NCBI GenBank assembly: GCA_016722065.1
Contig: JADKGX010000002.1
Span: 806,001 to 870,000, forward strand
DNA from: Planctomycetota bacterium
GTDB lineage: Bacteria > Planctomycetota > UBA8742 > UBA2392
DNA length: 64,000 nucleotides
Direction: 5' to 3'
In this document: piece after piece, positions 19,176 to 26,839 of the stretch
Numbering within the stretch: the first letter of the stretch is position 1
How the letters are laid out: every line of letters starts with the position of its first letter
Made by a program: the position numbers and the translations under genes
Notes under the pieces: model-generated
Databases searched by the model: none
Seen by the model: the letters and a program-made list of their open reading frames with translations, nothing else
What the model was told of the DNA's origin: nothing

Positions 19176-19517
19176 ATGATTCGATTCTCGTTTGACCCAA
19201 AGCCGGAAGACGAACTCGCCTTTGAGCACTTTTCGCTTGAGGGTGACAACACCCGTGGCTACGTGCTGCTGGCCTGGAACACCGTGCCCACCGGTACGCC
19301 CGAGCAAGAACTGCCCGAAATGCTTCAAATGTGGTTTGAAACACTTGGCGAGGCCATGAAGCACTGCGTCAACGAGCTGGGCATCATGAAAGACCAGTGG
19401 CATGCCCCAACGGCTTCGTCGCCGCCCAGCCAGTTCGATTCCGTGCGGCGGCGCCGCGCTGGCGACGACAGCACGGTGCTGAACCCGAACAACGTAAAGA
19501 AGCGCGAAGAAAAGTAG
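19176..19517 (+). CDS. Small conserved-looking protein of unknown function
   Basis: I do not recognise this protein of about 113 residues. It begins with an acidic alpha/beta domain (MIRFSFDPKPEDELAFEHFS, then VLLAWNTVP and a helix with Met, Trp and Cys) and ends in a Ser/Pro/Arg/Lys-rich tail of about 40 residues. The start at 19176 is uncertain: TATAGC at 19146-19151 could be the -10, which would place an ATG at 19152 upstream of transcription and leave 19176 as the first usable start, with GGGAG in the leader. It lies between the hydrolase and a membrane protein gene, each possibly with its own promoter. Confidence 0.6.
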   Translation: MIRFSFDPKPEDELAFEHFSLEGDNTRGYVLLAWNTVPTGTPEQELPEMLQMWFETLGEAMKHCVNELGIMKDQWHAPTASSPPSQFDSVRRRRAGDDSTVLNPNNVKKREEK

Positions 19518-19557
19518 ACCCGCCGGCCCTGCATCTTTCGCGCCGGTTGTGACGCGC

Positions 19558-19563
19558 TAGATT
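19558..19563 (+). promoter_or_regulatory. -10-like TAGATT placed for a leaderless mRNA
   Basis: TAGATT ends six bases before the ATG at 19570, with GCGACC between them and no Shine-Dalgarno sequence. The geometry is the same as at 7020, 9841 and 39781. Confidence 0.45.
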
Positions 19564-19569
19564 GCGACC

Positions 19570-20250
19570 ATGGCCGCCAACACCTGGATCTTGACCCTGC
19601 ACCTGATTGGCCTGTTCACGTGGGTGGGTGCCCTGCTGCTGCTTTCGCGCATGCTGATATTCGCGGCCAAGCAGCCCGCGGATGCGGCGACGCCGCTGGT
19701 GGGCTTGATGCGCCGCCTGTACATGGGCTCGTGCCTGCCGGGCGGCGTGCTGGCCATTGTTGCGGGCCTGTTGATGCTGCACGGCGTGGGCAGCCAGTTG
19801 GGTGGCCCAGGCGCGGCCCTGAAATTCTACTTCGTCCCCAAGCTTGAAAACGGCACGCCGTCGTTCTGGTACGTCACGTTTCACGTCAAGATGGTCTCGG
19901 CCGTGCTGCTGTTCCTGTGCGACATGTACCTGCTGCGCCATCTGGGGCACCTGGCGCGAGGCAGCCAGCCAAAATCAAACTGGCCGCTGGCCACACTGAT
20001 GGGACTGATTGCTTCGCTGGCCTTGCTGTTGATTGTATGGCTGCCGCTGGGCGCACTACATGTTTCGTCGCCACGACTGATCGGCTATGCCGTCGGCTTG
20101 CCGGCGGGGATTGCTGCCTTTGTGGCCGGCATGAAAATCAAATCCGCCCGTTTGCGTTACGTTACCCTGCACATTTGCATTGCGACATTGATGGTACAGG
20201 CGCTGGTGTTGATCATCGCCAAGCCGTTGTCCGGCGGCGTGCCGCTCTAA
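19570..20250 (+). CDS. Six-helix membrane protein, possibly HemJ/CopD-like
   Basis: This 226-residue integral membrane protein has about six hydrophobic helices and almost no soluble part. Helix 1 (WILTLHLIGLFTWVGALLLL), with a conserved-looking His and Trp followed by Ser-Arg, and helix 3 (FHVKMVSAVLLFLCDMYL) recall HemJ, the membrane protoporphyrinogen oxidase, or the related CopD-type family. In those families, histidines in the helices bind haem. A C-terminal His (VTLHICIATLMVQ) is also present. If it is HemJ it would work in haem synthesis with hemL at 38466, but the match is by eye only. The ATG has a -10-like hexamer six bases upstream, suggesting a leaderless message. Confidence 0.65.
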   Translation: MAANTWILTLHLIGLFTWVGALLLLSRMLIFAAKQPADAATPLVGLMRRLYMGSCLPGGVLAIVAGLLMLHGVGSQLGGPGAALKFYFVPKLENGTPSFWYVTFHVKMVSAVLLFLCDMYLLRHLGHLARGSQPKSNWPLATLMGLIASLALLLIVWLPLGALHVSSPRLIGYAVGLPAGIAAFVAGMKIKSARLRYVTLHICIATLMVQALVLIIAKPLSGGVPL

Positions 20251-20373
20251 GCAGGCGGCGGCGACCGCAACGCATCGAACGCGAAGCGTAAGCGAGCGGA
20301 ACGCACGGCCTGAACCACAGATGAACGCGAAAAACACCGTACGGCACGTATCCATGCCGACCCGACGCGTGGC
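20251..20373. repeat. Short intergenic repeat-like remnant
   Basis: The stretch near 20313-20327 reads ACCACAGATGAACGC followed by GAAAAACACCG. This resembles the dispersed ACCACAGATGAACACAGAT-type intergenic repeat seen in several unrelated bacterial genomes. It occurs once here and is probably a decayed copy. No gene is present. Confidence 0.3.
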
Positions 20374-21020
20374 CTAGTATTCGCGGCGAAACAGCAGGGC
20401 CTGGCAGCCGGGGCCCACTTGCAGATTTTCAATCATCTGCATGTCCAGTGCATCGCAGGCGGCCGCAAAATCGTTCACCGTCCAGCGGCAGGCATAGACC
20501 GGACCAAAGGCCGTCGCTTCCCATTCCTGGCCCGGGCCAGTCAGCAATTCACGGCCAACACAGCGCCCATGCGCAGCACGCGGTGAACTTCCTGCAGTGC
20601 CTTCAGGCTTTGATCGCGCGGCAGGCGGCACAGCACACTTGCCGTCCAGGCCGCGTCAAAACTCGCCCGGTCAAAGGGCAAGTCGCGAATATCGGCACGC
20701 CGAAACACACCGGCAGCATATCGCAACTGCGCCAGTGTTATGGCGGCAGCGGATTGATCGACACCATGGGCCGAGGCGCCAAGTTGATCCAGATGGCTGC
20801 ACAGCAAGCCCACTTCGTCGCCCAGCGCCAGCGTTACAGGAATGGGACGGCCCACGCGCAGTACCAGCCGTTCCAGGGCGTTGGCGTCAACATTTCCGGC
20901 CGGGGCGCCAGCCAAACGAGCCAGCGACAGGGCTTCAAAACTAGCGTGAGTTAAAGAGACAGGGTCGTTCACCCCCACGTAATAGCTCGTGTGAACGACC
21001 CTGCCAGTCCTGTTGCGCAT
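20374..21020 (-). pseudogene. Frameshifted, probably 5'-truncated SAM methyltransferase
   Basis: Two overlapping minus-strand frames together make one class I methyltransferase. The first contains GASAHGVDQS, the FRRADIRDLPFDRASFDAAW block and EVHRVLRMGAVLAV, then hits TGA at 20541-20543. The second frame, one base off, continues with RELLTGPGQEW and the usual C-terminal strands to 20374. A single missing base at about 20545-20560 explains the break. The glycine-rich SAM motif is degenerate (LALGDEVG instead of a D/E-x-G-x-G-x-G pattern). The apparent N-terminus runs into the hairpin at 20960-21003, so the true start is probably lost. Together these suggest a decaying gene rather than a sequencing slip alone. 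Confidence 0.7.
20960..21003 (-). terminator. Perfect 13-bp stem downstream of the ECF sigma gene
   Basis: CAGGGTCGTTCAC at 20960-20972 and its exact complement at 20991-21003 enclose an 18-base loop. The hairpin lies 33 bases after the stop codon of the sigma gene at 21036 and, read on the minus strand, is followed by TCTCTTT. It is therefore probably that gene's terminator. The loop is longer than usual. Confidence 0.55.
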
Positions 21021-21035
21021 CCAGTTTTTGGGCGG

Positions 21036-21617
21036 CTAGCTTGTCGAAGCAAAGAACTGCCGCATGTGTGACTTGGCACGTGACAAGCGCGACATCACTG
21101 TGCCCACAGGCACATTAAGCGTGTCGGCGATGTCCTGGTAACTCTTGTCACCTACTGTGCTCATCAATAGCACATCGCGATAACGCTGGTCGAGTTCACT
21201 CAGACCGTGTTTGAGTTCCTGGGAAATGTTCTCGTGAAAGCTGTCTTCCAGCACCAGATCAGACGGCGCCATGGATTCCAGACCTTCGCGGACGCCCCAG
21301 ACTGACTTGTTGGTCACAACGTCGCCAACATCCTCAAGGCGCACGCCGTCGGGCCGATTGCGCCGCCGCCGGTACGAGGAAATGTACAAGTTGAACTGCA
21401 GGCGGCTAAGCCAAGCCTTGAGATTCGTGCCGGGCTGGAACATGTGAAACTTGCGCATTCCAAGCATGTAGGTGTCCTGAACCAGGTCGTCTGCATCGGC
21501 GGCATTGCCGGTAAGGTGCAGGCCCTTGTTGAACAGGTAGGGCATCAACGGCAAGGCAGCGGCTTCGAAGTTCGGGTCCGTCTGGATGCCGGTATCCGTA
21601 TAGGGTTCAAAGATCAT
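21036..21617 (-). CDS. ECF-type RNA polymerase sigma factor
   Basis: This 193-residue sigma-70 family factor has region 2 (about 20-90: LMPYLFNKGLHLTGNAADADDLVQDTY, WLSRLQFNLY) and region 4 (about 130-190: LDQRYRDVLLMSTVGDKSYQDIADTLNVPVGTVMSRLSRAK) and no sigma-1 or sigma-3, so it is an ECF factor. The linker between the domains is longer than usual (about 40 residues). No anti-sigma gene is adjacent: the next gene on this strand is the broken methyltransferase and the upstream neighbour is a divergent thiolase. A long AT-rich regulatory region precedes it. Confidence 0.93.
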   Translation of the reverse strand: MIFEPYTDTGIQTDPNFEAAALPLMPYLFNKGLHLTGNAADADDLVQDTYMLGMRKFHMFQPGTNLKAWLSRLQFNLYISSYRRRRNRPDGVRLEDVGDVVTNKSVWGVREGLESMAPSDLVLEDSFHENISQELKHGLSELDQRYRDVLLMSTVGDKSYQDIADTLNVPVGTVMSRLSRAKSHMRQFFASTS

Positions 21618-21914
21618 CTTGGTCTCGTTTCAGGCTCAGTTAGCAACTGACCGCATGGTCACTTTGATTGGTTGATGGTGCATCAAAAAGGGACATGTAT
21701 CAATAACAAACTTCTTGTTCGCCACATAAATGCCTAAATAGAGCCTTTTTCTAGCACAGAATTCGTGGATAGGTCGTTTGAGATCCGTCAAAAATGACCC
21801 ACTAGTCAGTTTGTCCTGTCGTCACTTTCCGATTGTTGATTGATGGGTGACCTCAAATCCAGCGTTGGTACATTGATGTCCAACGACTCTTTTCCGCAGC
21901 CAACGAGACCTCTC
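21618..21914. promoter_or_regulatory. AT-rich divergent promoter region between sigma factor and thiolase
   Basis: About 300 bases without a gene, clearly richer in A/T than the surroundings. An imperfect direct repeat lies at 21658-21679 (GTCACTTTGATTGGTTGATG) and 21821-21846 (GTCACTTTCCGATTGTTGAT), about 160 bases apart, near the outer ends of the AT-rich part. Both flanking genes also carry ACGAGACC just before their start codons (minus strand about 21621-21629, plus strand about 21902-21910). This looks like a regulatory region with possible operators; individual -10/-35 elements are ambiguous. Confidence 0.45.
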
Positions 21915-23096
21915 ATGCGCAACGCCGTCATCTGTGAAGCCGTCCGCACCCCCACCGGCAAGTTTCAGGGATCGCTTTCCACTTTCTCTGCGCCGCAACT
22001 TGGCGCCGCTGCTATCAAGGCCTTGGTTGCCCGCACCAAACTTGACCCGTCAAGAGTAGACGAAGTCATCATGGGCAACGTGCTGCAAGCCGGCCTGGGA
22101 CAGAACCCAGCCCGCCAGGCCGCGATTTTCAGCGGCCTGCCCGTCAAGGTGCCAGCCATGACCATCAACAAGGTCTGTGGCAGCGGCCTGAAAGCTGTGG
22201 TGCTTGCGGCCCAGGCGATTCGCGCCGGGGACGCCGATTGCATCATTGCCGGCGGCATGGAAAGCATGACCAACACGCCCTATGCCATGCCGGCCGCCCG
22301 CGCCGGCGCGCGCCTGGGCAACGTGCAGATGATTGACCTGATGATCAACGACGGCCTGTGGGACAAATACAACGATTACCACATGGGCATGACCGGCGAA
22401 CTGGTGGCCGATGAATACAAGGTCAGCCGCGCCGACCAGGACGCTTTTGCCCTGCAAAGCCATCTGCGGGCGGCGGCAGCGATCAAAAGCGGCGCCTTCA
22501 AGGACGAAATCGTGGCCCTGGAACTCAAGGGCAAGAAGGGCGAAGTCAGCCTGTTTGACACCGACGAAACCGTGCGCGCCGACAGCACGATTGAGGCCCT
22601 GGCCAAGCTCAAGCCCGCGTTCAAGGAAGGCGGCACCGTCACGGCCGGCAACGCGCCCAGCGTCAATGACGGCGCAAGCGCCGTGCTGGTGGTCGCCGAG
22701 GACAAAGCCAAAGAACTGGGTTTGACACCCCTGGCGCGCATCACCGGTTACGCAACCGGCGGTGTGGAGCCCAAGTGGGTCATGATGGCGCCGCTGGAGG
22801 CCGTCAAGAACCTTGAGAAGAAGACCGGCGTGAACGTGAGTGCCTATGATCTGGTGGAGTTCAATGAAGCCTTTGCCGTGGCGGCCGTCGCCCTCACGCG
22901 CACGCTTAAGCTGGACCCGGCCAAGGTGAACGTCAACGGCGGCGCGGTGGCGCTGGGCCACGCCATTGGCAGCAGCGGCAGCCGAATCCTGACAACGTTG
23001 ATGTATGCGTTGCGCAAGCGCAGCTTGAAGAAGGGTCTGGCCGGCCTGTGCCTTGGTGGCGGCAACGCCGTCGCCGTGAGTATTGAGTTGATCTAA
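21915..23096 (+). CDS. Acetyl-CoA C-acetyltransferase (thiolase)
   Basis: This is a thiolase that condenses or cleaves acetoacetyl-CoA and related 3-ketoacyl-CoAs. The 393-residue length is exactly that of biosynthetic thiolases. The three catalytic residues are in place: nucleophilic Cys about 88 in NKVCGSGLKAV, His about 349 in ALGHAIGSSGSR and Cys about 379 in GLCLGGGNAV. I chose the ATG at 21915 because the chain then begins MRNAVICEAVRTPTGKF as in the family; ATGs upstream (21876 and before) add unrelated residues. No other fatty-acid or polyhydroxyalkanoate gene is adjacent, so the pathway (beta-oxidation, PHB or isoprenoid side routes) stays open. A strong terminator follows. Confidence 0.95.
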   Translation: MRNAVICEAVRTPTGKFQGSLSTFSAPQLGAAAIKALVARTKLDPSRVDEVIMGNVLQAGLGQNPARQAAIFSGLPVKVPAMTINKVCGSGLKAVVLAAQAIRAGDADCIIAGGMESMTNTPYAMPAARAGARLGNVQMIDLMINDGLWDKYNDYHMGMTGELVADEYKVSRADQDAFALQSHLRAAAAIKSGAFKDEIVALELKGKKGEVSLFDTDETVRADSTIEALAKLKPAFKEGGTVTAGNAPSVNDGASAVLVVAEDKAKELGLTPLARITGYATGGVEPKWVMMAPLEAVKNLEKKTGVNVSAYDLVEFNEAFAVAAVALTRTLKLDPAKVNVNGGAVALGHAIGSSGSRILTTLMYALRKRSLKKGLAGLCLGGGNAVAVSIELI

Positions 23097-23120
23097 GAAT
23101 TTGGCGGTTGGTTGGCAAAA

Positions 23121-23149
23121 GGGGCGGCCCAAGGGTCGCCCCGGTTTTT
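23121..23149 (+). terminator. Rho-independent terminator after the thiolase gene
   Basis: GGGGCGGCCC and GGGTCGCCCC form a ten-pair stem with a single G-T wobble and an AA loop, followed by GGTTTTT. It lies 24 bases past the stop codon. Confidence 0.85.
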
Positions 23150-23426
23150 GCAGGACCCCAGGGTCAAACCAATGCCGGCCCCCGGGCGCCGGCAACCGCG
23201 CCCCCCCGGCGCACCCCGCGTCTCCCGGGGGCGGCGGTCTCAGCGGGTGATTTGGCGAAGTGCGGCTGTGGTCCGGTTCGAAGGTGGCCGGGGTCTTGCG
23301 AAAATGTGGCGTGGTTGGGGCGCGGAAGGGCGCGCGAGCCAGTGACACAAGTGCAGATCAAGCCGCTCCGAGACGCCGCCCGGGCCGAATGGCAACAGGA
23401 ACCCGGGGCCGCAGGCCGGCGGCCGG
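23150..23426. other. GC-rich intergenic stretch without a convincing gene
   Basis: Together with the terminator region this makes about 330 bases between convergent genes. It is very G/C-rich (runs such as CGCCCCCCCGG and CCCGGGGGCGG that could pair). Open frames exist here only because stops are rare in such sequence. I see no recognisable protein, RNA or repeat. Confidence 0.4.
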
Positions 23427-23765
23427 TCAGTGGTCCTTGAACACTTCGCGTTCTTCGTACTCGATGTGCAGCAGGCGGCCGCGCACCCAGACGCGCCAAT
23501 CGTCGGGAATTTCGGGCAGGCGCTGGTCGTCGATCAGGCGCGGGCCCCAGTGGCGTTCCAGTTCGTCAAACAGCAGGTCCTGGATCTCGCAGGCCACGCG
23601 GGCCATGTCGGCGGCGGACTTGCCAGCAACGTCGTGATCGCCGAACTGGATGGCGGATTCCTTGCGCGCCTGCAATTCGTCGTAGCGTTCGTCCAGCACA
23701 CGGAACTTTTCCGTGAACTCCTTGGACGTGCGCACAATCAGGGTAACTCGTTCGCCATTGGCCAT
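23427..23765 (-). CDS. Small soluble protein of unknown function
   Basis: I do not recognise this 112-residue acidic protein. It starts MANGERVTLIVRTSKEFTEK, then a long charged helix (about 20-75, with Glu/Arg/Lys/Ala heptad character) and a C-terminal segment rich in Trp, Arg and Tyr (DDWRVWVRGRLLHIEYEE). It has no signal peptide or membrane helix. The ATG at 23765 is favoured because a promoter-like TTGAAA/TACGTT pair lies just upstream and because longer readings would extend back through that promoter. It is divergent from the AAA+ regulator at 23988. Confidence 0.6.
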   Translation of the reverse strand: MANGERVTLIVRTSKEFTEKFRVLDERYDELQARKESAIQFGDHDVAGKSAADMARVACEIQDLLFDELERHWGPRLIDDQRLPEIPDDWRVWVRGRLLHIEYEEREVFKDH

Positions 23766-23772
23766 GCCCAAT

Positions 23773-23800
23773 AACGTACCGGGCGGCGCGACAGTTTCAA
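23773..23800 (-). promoter_or_regulatory. Promoter with -35 and -10, leaderless geometry
   Basis: On the minus strand TTGAAA (23795-23800) and TACGTT (23773-23778) are separated by 16 bases, and the ATG at 23765 begins seven bases after the -10. No ribosome binding site lies between. This is the clearest two-element example of the leaderless arrangement in the window. Confidence 0.55.
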
Positions 23801-23987
23801 CTGGAAGTGACTGGCATGTTAGTTCGGCCCGAACCCCTTGAGTCCAAAAGCGTTTTGGCGGCAATTCGTTGTGGCCTGTCGACGCATCACGAAACGACGG
23901 GGAAACAAACGGACGCGCCCCACCCACTGCAATCATTGCACCCCGCGCTCGTAACCATTACAACGTACGCGCTCACGAGCCCAACCT

Positions 23988-24992
23988 ATGGACCCCATGG
24001 CCGGTAACGAACCCACGATCACGAGCGCCTATCGCTCCGTTGGTGTCACGTTCGGCGCGCTGATCTGTGCCAGTGAGCTGTTTCGCGAAACCCTGCGCCT
24101 GGCCACCGGCGCAGCTACCAAAGACGTGGCGATACTCCTGCTGGGCGAGACCGGCACCGGAAAGAACCTGATTGCCCAGGCCATTCACAACGCCAGCAAG
24201 CGCGCGCGCCGGCCCTTTGTCAGCGTGAATTGCAGCGCGATTCCAGACACGCTGCTGGAAAGCGAGTTGTTTGGCAGTGAAAAGGGCGCCTTCACCAGCA
24301 GCGACAAGCTGCGCAAGGGCAAGTTTGAACTGGCAGACGGCGGCACGCTGTTCCTGGACGAAATCGGCGACATGTCCAGCGTGGCCCAGGCCAAGGTCCT
24401 GCGCGCCTTTGAATACAAGCAGTTTGAACGCGTAGGTGGCGAGCAAACACTGCATGCCGACGTGCGCATCATTGCGGCCACCAACCGGCCGATCGACAAA
24501 CTGCTGGGCGACGGCCGCTTCAGGGAAGACCTGTTCTATCGCCTGAACGAATTCACGATTGAGGTTCCGGCCCTTCGCAAGCGCCGTGAGGAAATCGAAC
24601 CTCTTGCACAGCGGTTCATCGTGGAATGCAACGAGAAATTCGGCACGCACATCAAGGGCATGGAAACTGCGGCACTGGCGCGCATGAAGGAACACAGCTG
24701 GCCTGGCAACGTGCGTGAGTTGCGTGCCGTAATCAAGCGCGCGGCCGTGTCTGCGCCGGGCGACATGTTGCGTGCGGCCGACCTGCGGCTATCGCCGGCA
24801 CCGGCGCCAAGTGACGACACCCCCACCGGCACAGGCGGCGATTCCTCGCTGGCTGGCGTCGAGGCCAAGCACATTGAGCGGGTACTGAACCAGACAGGCT
24901 GGAACAAGAAAGAATCCAGCACCATGCTGGGCATTTCACGCCCAACGCTGGACCGCAAGATCAGTGAGTACAATTTGAGAAAACCAGATTGA
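23988..24992 (+). CDS. AAA+ sigma-54-activator-type regulator with Fis HTH
   Basis: This 334-residue protein has an NtrC-type AAA+ domain (about 20-260) and a C-terminal Fis-type helix-turn-helix (IERVLNQTGWNKKESSTMLGISRPTLDRKI) but no receiver, PAS or GAF domain in front. Walker A GETGTGKN, Walker B LFLDEIGD and the sensor RRREEIEPLAQRF block are intact. The sigma-54 contact loop, normally GAFTGA, reads GAFTSS (residues 100-105) and the usual bulge after it is shortened (SDKLRKGKFELADGG). It may still open sigma-54 promoters, or may have become a DNA-binding regulator that does not, as TyrR-like proteins have. An ATG at 23997 is an alternative start. Confidence 0.9.
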   Translation: MDPMAGNEPTITSAYRSVGVTFGALICASELFRETLRLATGAATKDVAILLLGETGTGKNLIAQAIHNASKRARRPFVSVNCSAIPDTLLESELFGSEKGAFTSSDKLRKGKFELADGGTLFLDEIGDMSSVAQAKVLRAFEYKQFERVGGEQTLHADVRIIAATNRPIDKLLGDGRFREDLFYRLNEFTIEVPALRKRREEIEPLAQRFIVECNEKFGTHIKGMETAALARMKEHSWPGNVRELRAVIKRAAVSAPGDMLRAADLRLSPAPAPSDDTPTGTGGDSSLAGVEAKHIERVLNQTGWNKKESSTMLGISRPTLDRKISEYNLRKPD

Positions 24993-25025
24993 GCGCACGA
25001 CGGCTCAGCATGGCAACGGCGCTTG

Positions 25026-25189
25026 GCCACGGATTACACGGAATTCACGGAGAACTGCCAGCAAAGGTTAGTCCACTGCCTGTGCTGTTCTCCCGCCGTT
25101 GATCCGCCTGTACAGGACCACAGGTATTGCCACCTTCGTGCAAGGCGTTTGCCGTCGCCGATGTCCGTGAACTCCGTGTAATCCGTGGC
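25026..25189. repeat. Long inverted repeat between convergent genes
   Basis: A 26-base arm at 25026-25051 (GCCACGGATTACACGGAATT plus CACGGA) is repeated in inverse orientation at 25164-25189 with one mismatch. Weaker pairing continues outwards through GGCAAC-like blocks on both sides. About 112 bases separate the arms. The sequence type (CACGGATTACACGGA) resembles intergenic repeats dispersed in several unrelated bacteria. It sits between the ends of two convergent genes (24992 and 25205), so it may be a mobile palindromic element that also blocks read-through. Confidence 0.7.
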
Positions 25190-25204
25190 AGACGCAGTTG
25201 CCGT

Positions 25205-26557
25205 TCAAAAACCCGTGGGGCTGGAAAAACGCCATTTCTTGACCTTCAGGTCCGGCACCACAAAGTTGCCACCGAACAGCGCCCCGCCCGTGGCGTGGGC
25301 TTCGTTGCCTACTGCCTCGATATCCGCAAAGGCCGACAAAAGGCTTTGAGTAAAGCGCATGTTCTTGACCGCGTGGCCGACCTTGCCGTTTTCAATCCAG
25401 TAGGTGCCCGCGCGCGTCATGCCCGTAATGCTGACATCCTGCGCATTGACAACGTTCGTGTAATGCAGCTTGCTGACAAGCAGGCCTTTCTTGGTGCTGC
25501 TGATCATGCTCGCCAGGCTGTCGCTGCCAGTTGCCACCACCAGGTTGTCGGGGCCGGGGCCGCCGCTGTCGGGTTGGGCGTTGGCGTGGCCGGTGTTCTG
25601 GCCGCCACACAGCGCTGCGCTGCGCCGGTCGTGGCACACCGCTGCCACTACGCCGCGATCCAGCAGTTTCACGCGCTGCTTGGCAAAACCCTCCAGGTCA
25701 AAGGGCGTGCCGCCAAGTTCCGGGTGGCTGGGGTCTTCGGTGATGCTGAGTTTGCTGTCCAGCAGCTTCTTGCCCAACTCGCCGCCGTGAAAGCTGCGTT
25801 TTTCTGCAAAGCTCAAGCCATTGCCGGCCAGCCAGCCATAAAACAGCACCATTTCAGCAACCGCTGCGGGCTCAAAGATCACCGTGTACTCGCCCGGATC
25901 CAGGTCCTTGGGGTTGCGAGCCGCAAGCGCTTTATCGGCGGCGCGCTTGCCTGTGGCCTCAATCTTCAAGCGGCCGACATCCAGGTCAAAACTCTCGGCC
26001 CAGCCTTCGACGGAACCGGCGTCGACAAAAGCAGAGACACTGAACTCGGCCTTGGTGCCGGCCTTGTAGCCAAACACGCCGCGGCTGTTGGCATAGCAGA
26101 CGGAACCTTCGTCGGTATCGAAGATGCCCGCGCCCTCAATGCCCTGCTTGTCGTAGCCCGCCAGCACTTTTCCCACGGCATCGGCCCGCTGTGCCGGCGA
26201 AAACCTGGCCGTGGGTTCGCGCCAGGCGTTGACGCTTTCGTACTGGGGCTGCTTGTCCAGCATGGGCAGCAGGGTGTTGTCGTCACTGCTGACTTGGGCC
26301 ACAGCCAGCGCACTTTTGACGCAGCGGCGCAGGCTGTCTTCATCAAACTGGTTGACCGTTGCCACACCCTGGCGCTTGCCCTGGATCACACGCAGGCGCA
26401 GGGAATCGTTACTCAGGCCCACGTTCTGGGTGATTACGTTGTTTGAAAAGCGGGTGCTGTTGGTGGCGGCCGAAGTAAGAATCACCTCCGACTGTTCCGC
26501 ATCCACCAGCGAGAAGACCTTCTTTACCAGCGATTGTGCCTGTTCACGCGTCAGCAT
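25205..26557 (-). CDS. TldE/PmbA-family protein (TldD-related)
   Basis: This 450-residue protein belongs to the TldD/PmbA (U62) family. Landmarks are the N-terminal SEVILTSAATNSTRFSNNVITQN segment, the central PGEYTVIFEPAAVAEMVLFYG block and the C-terminal TRAGTYWIENGKVGHAVKNMRFTQ. The HExxxH zinc motif that defines TldD is absent, so it is the TldE/PmbA-type partner. TldD and TldE together form a protease acting on unfolded or modified peptides. No tldD gene is beside it, so its partner must be elsewhere. The ATG at 26557 has AAGGAA at good spacing and a TACAAT -10-like hexamer upstream; longer readings lack both. Confidence 0.86.
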   Translation of the reverse strand: MLTREQAQSLVKKVFSLVDAEQSEVILTSAATNSTRFSNNVITQNVGLSNDSLRLRVIQGKRQGVATVNQFDEDSLRRCVKSALAVAQVSSDDNTLLPMLDKQPQYESVNAWREPTARFSPAQRADAVGKVLAGYDKQGIEGAGIFDTDEGSVCYANSRGVFGYKAGTKAEFSVSAFVDAGSVEGWAESFDLDVGRLKIEATGKRAADKALAARNPKDLDPGEYTVIFEPAAVAEMVLFYGWLAGNGLSFAEKRSFHGGELGKKLLDSKLSITEDPSHPELGGTPFDLEGFAKQRVKLLDRGVVAAVCHDRRSAALCGGQNTGHANAQPDSGGPGPDNLVVATGSDSLASMISSTKKGLLVSKLHYTNVVNAQDVSITGMTRAGTYWIENGKVGHAVKNMRFTQSLLSAFADIEAVGNEAHATGGALFGGNFVVPDLKVKKWRFSSPTGF

Positions 26558-26580
26558 GGGCGGTTCCTTGGTTTGGCGGC

Positions 26581-26586
26581 ATTGTA
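26581..26586 (-). promoter_or_regulatory. -10 TACAAT of the TldE-like gene
   Basis: TACAAT on the minus strand lies 23 bases before the ATG at 26557. A start about seven bases downstream gives a short leader that includes the AAGGAA ribosome binding site. No good -35 is seen. Confidence 0.5.
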
Positions 26587-26839
26587 GCGCTAGGCCAGAC
26601 CTTGCGACCTTTTTTTCAGGTCCGGGCCGATTGCCTGCGGCTATCTGCCAGAATCCGGCTTTGAAGTGAACCCTTGGGGCCTTGCACCCGTATTTATCTG
26701 TACACGCAGCGCCATGGCCGTGCACCTTTGGTTGCCCGGCCTTGCCGCTGCCGATTTTGGGTCTCAGCAGGGGCTTGGCGTGGCGGCTCTCACCCAGTCC
26801 GTTGACAATCGTGCCGCCGACAGGTCACCTTTTGTGACC

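Noticed and set aside
22050..23348. Open frame of 432 codons antisense to the thiolase gene
   Set aside because: The thiolase has all catalytic residues; the antisense product has none of a known family and runs through the terminator.
24993..25204. Small gene within the inverted repeat region
   Set aside because: No frame has a start signal and protein-like composition; the interval is explained by the repeat arms and spacer.
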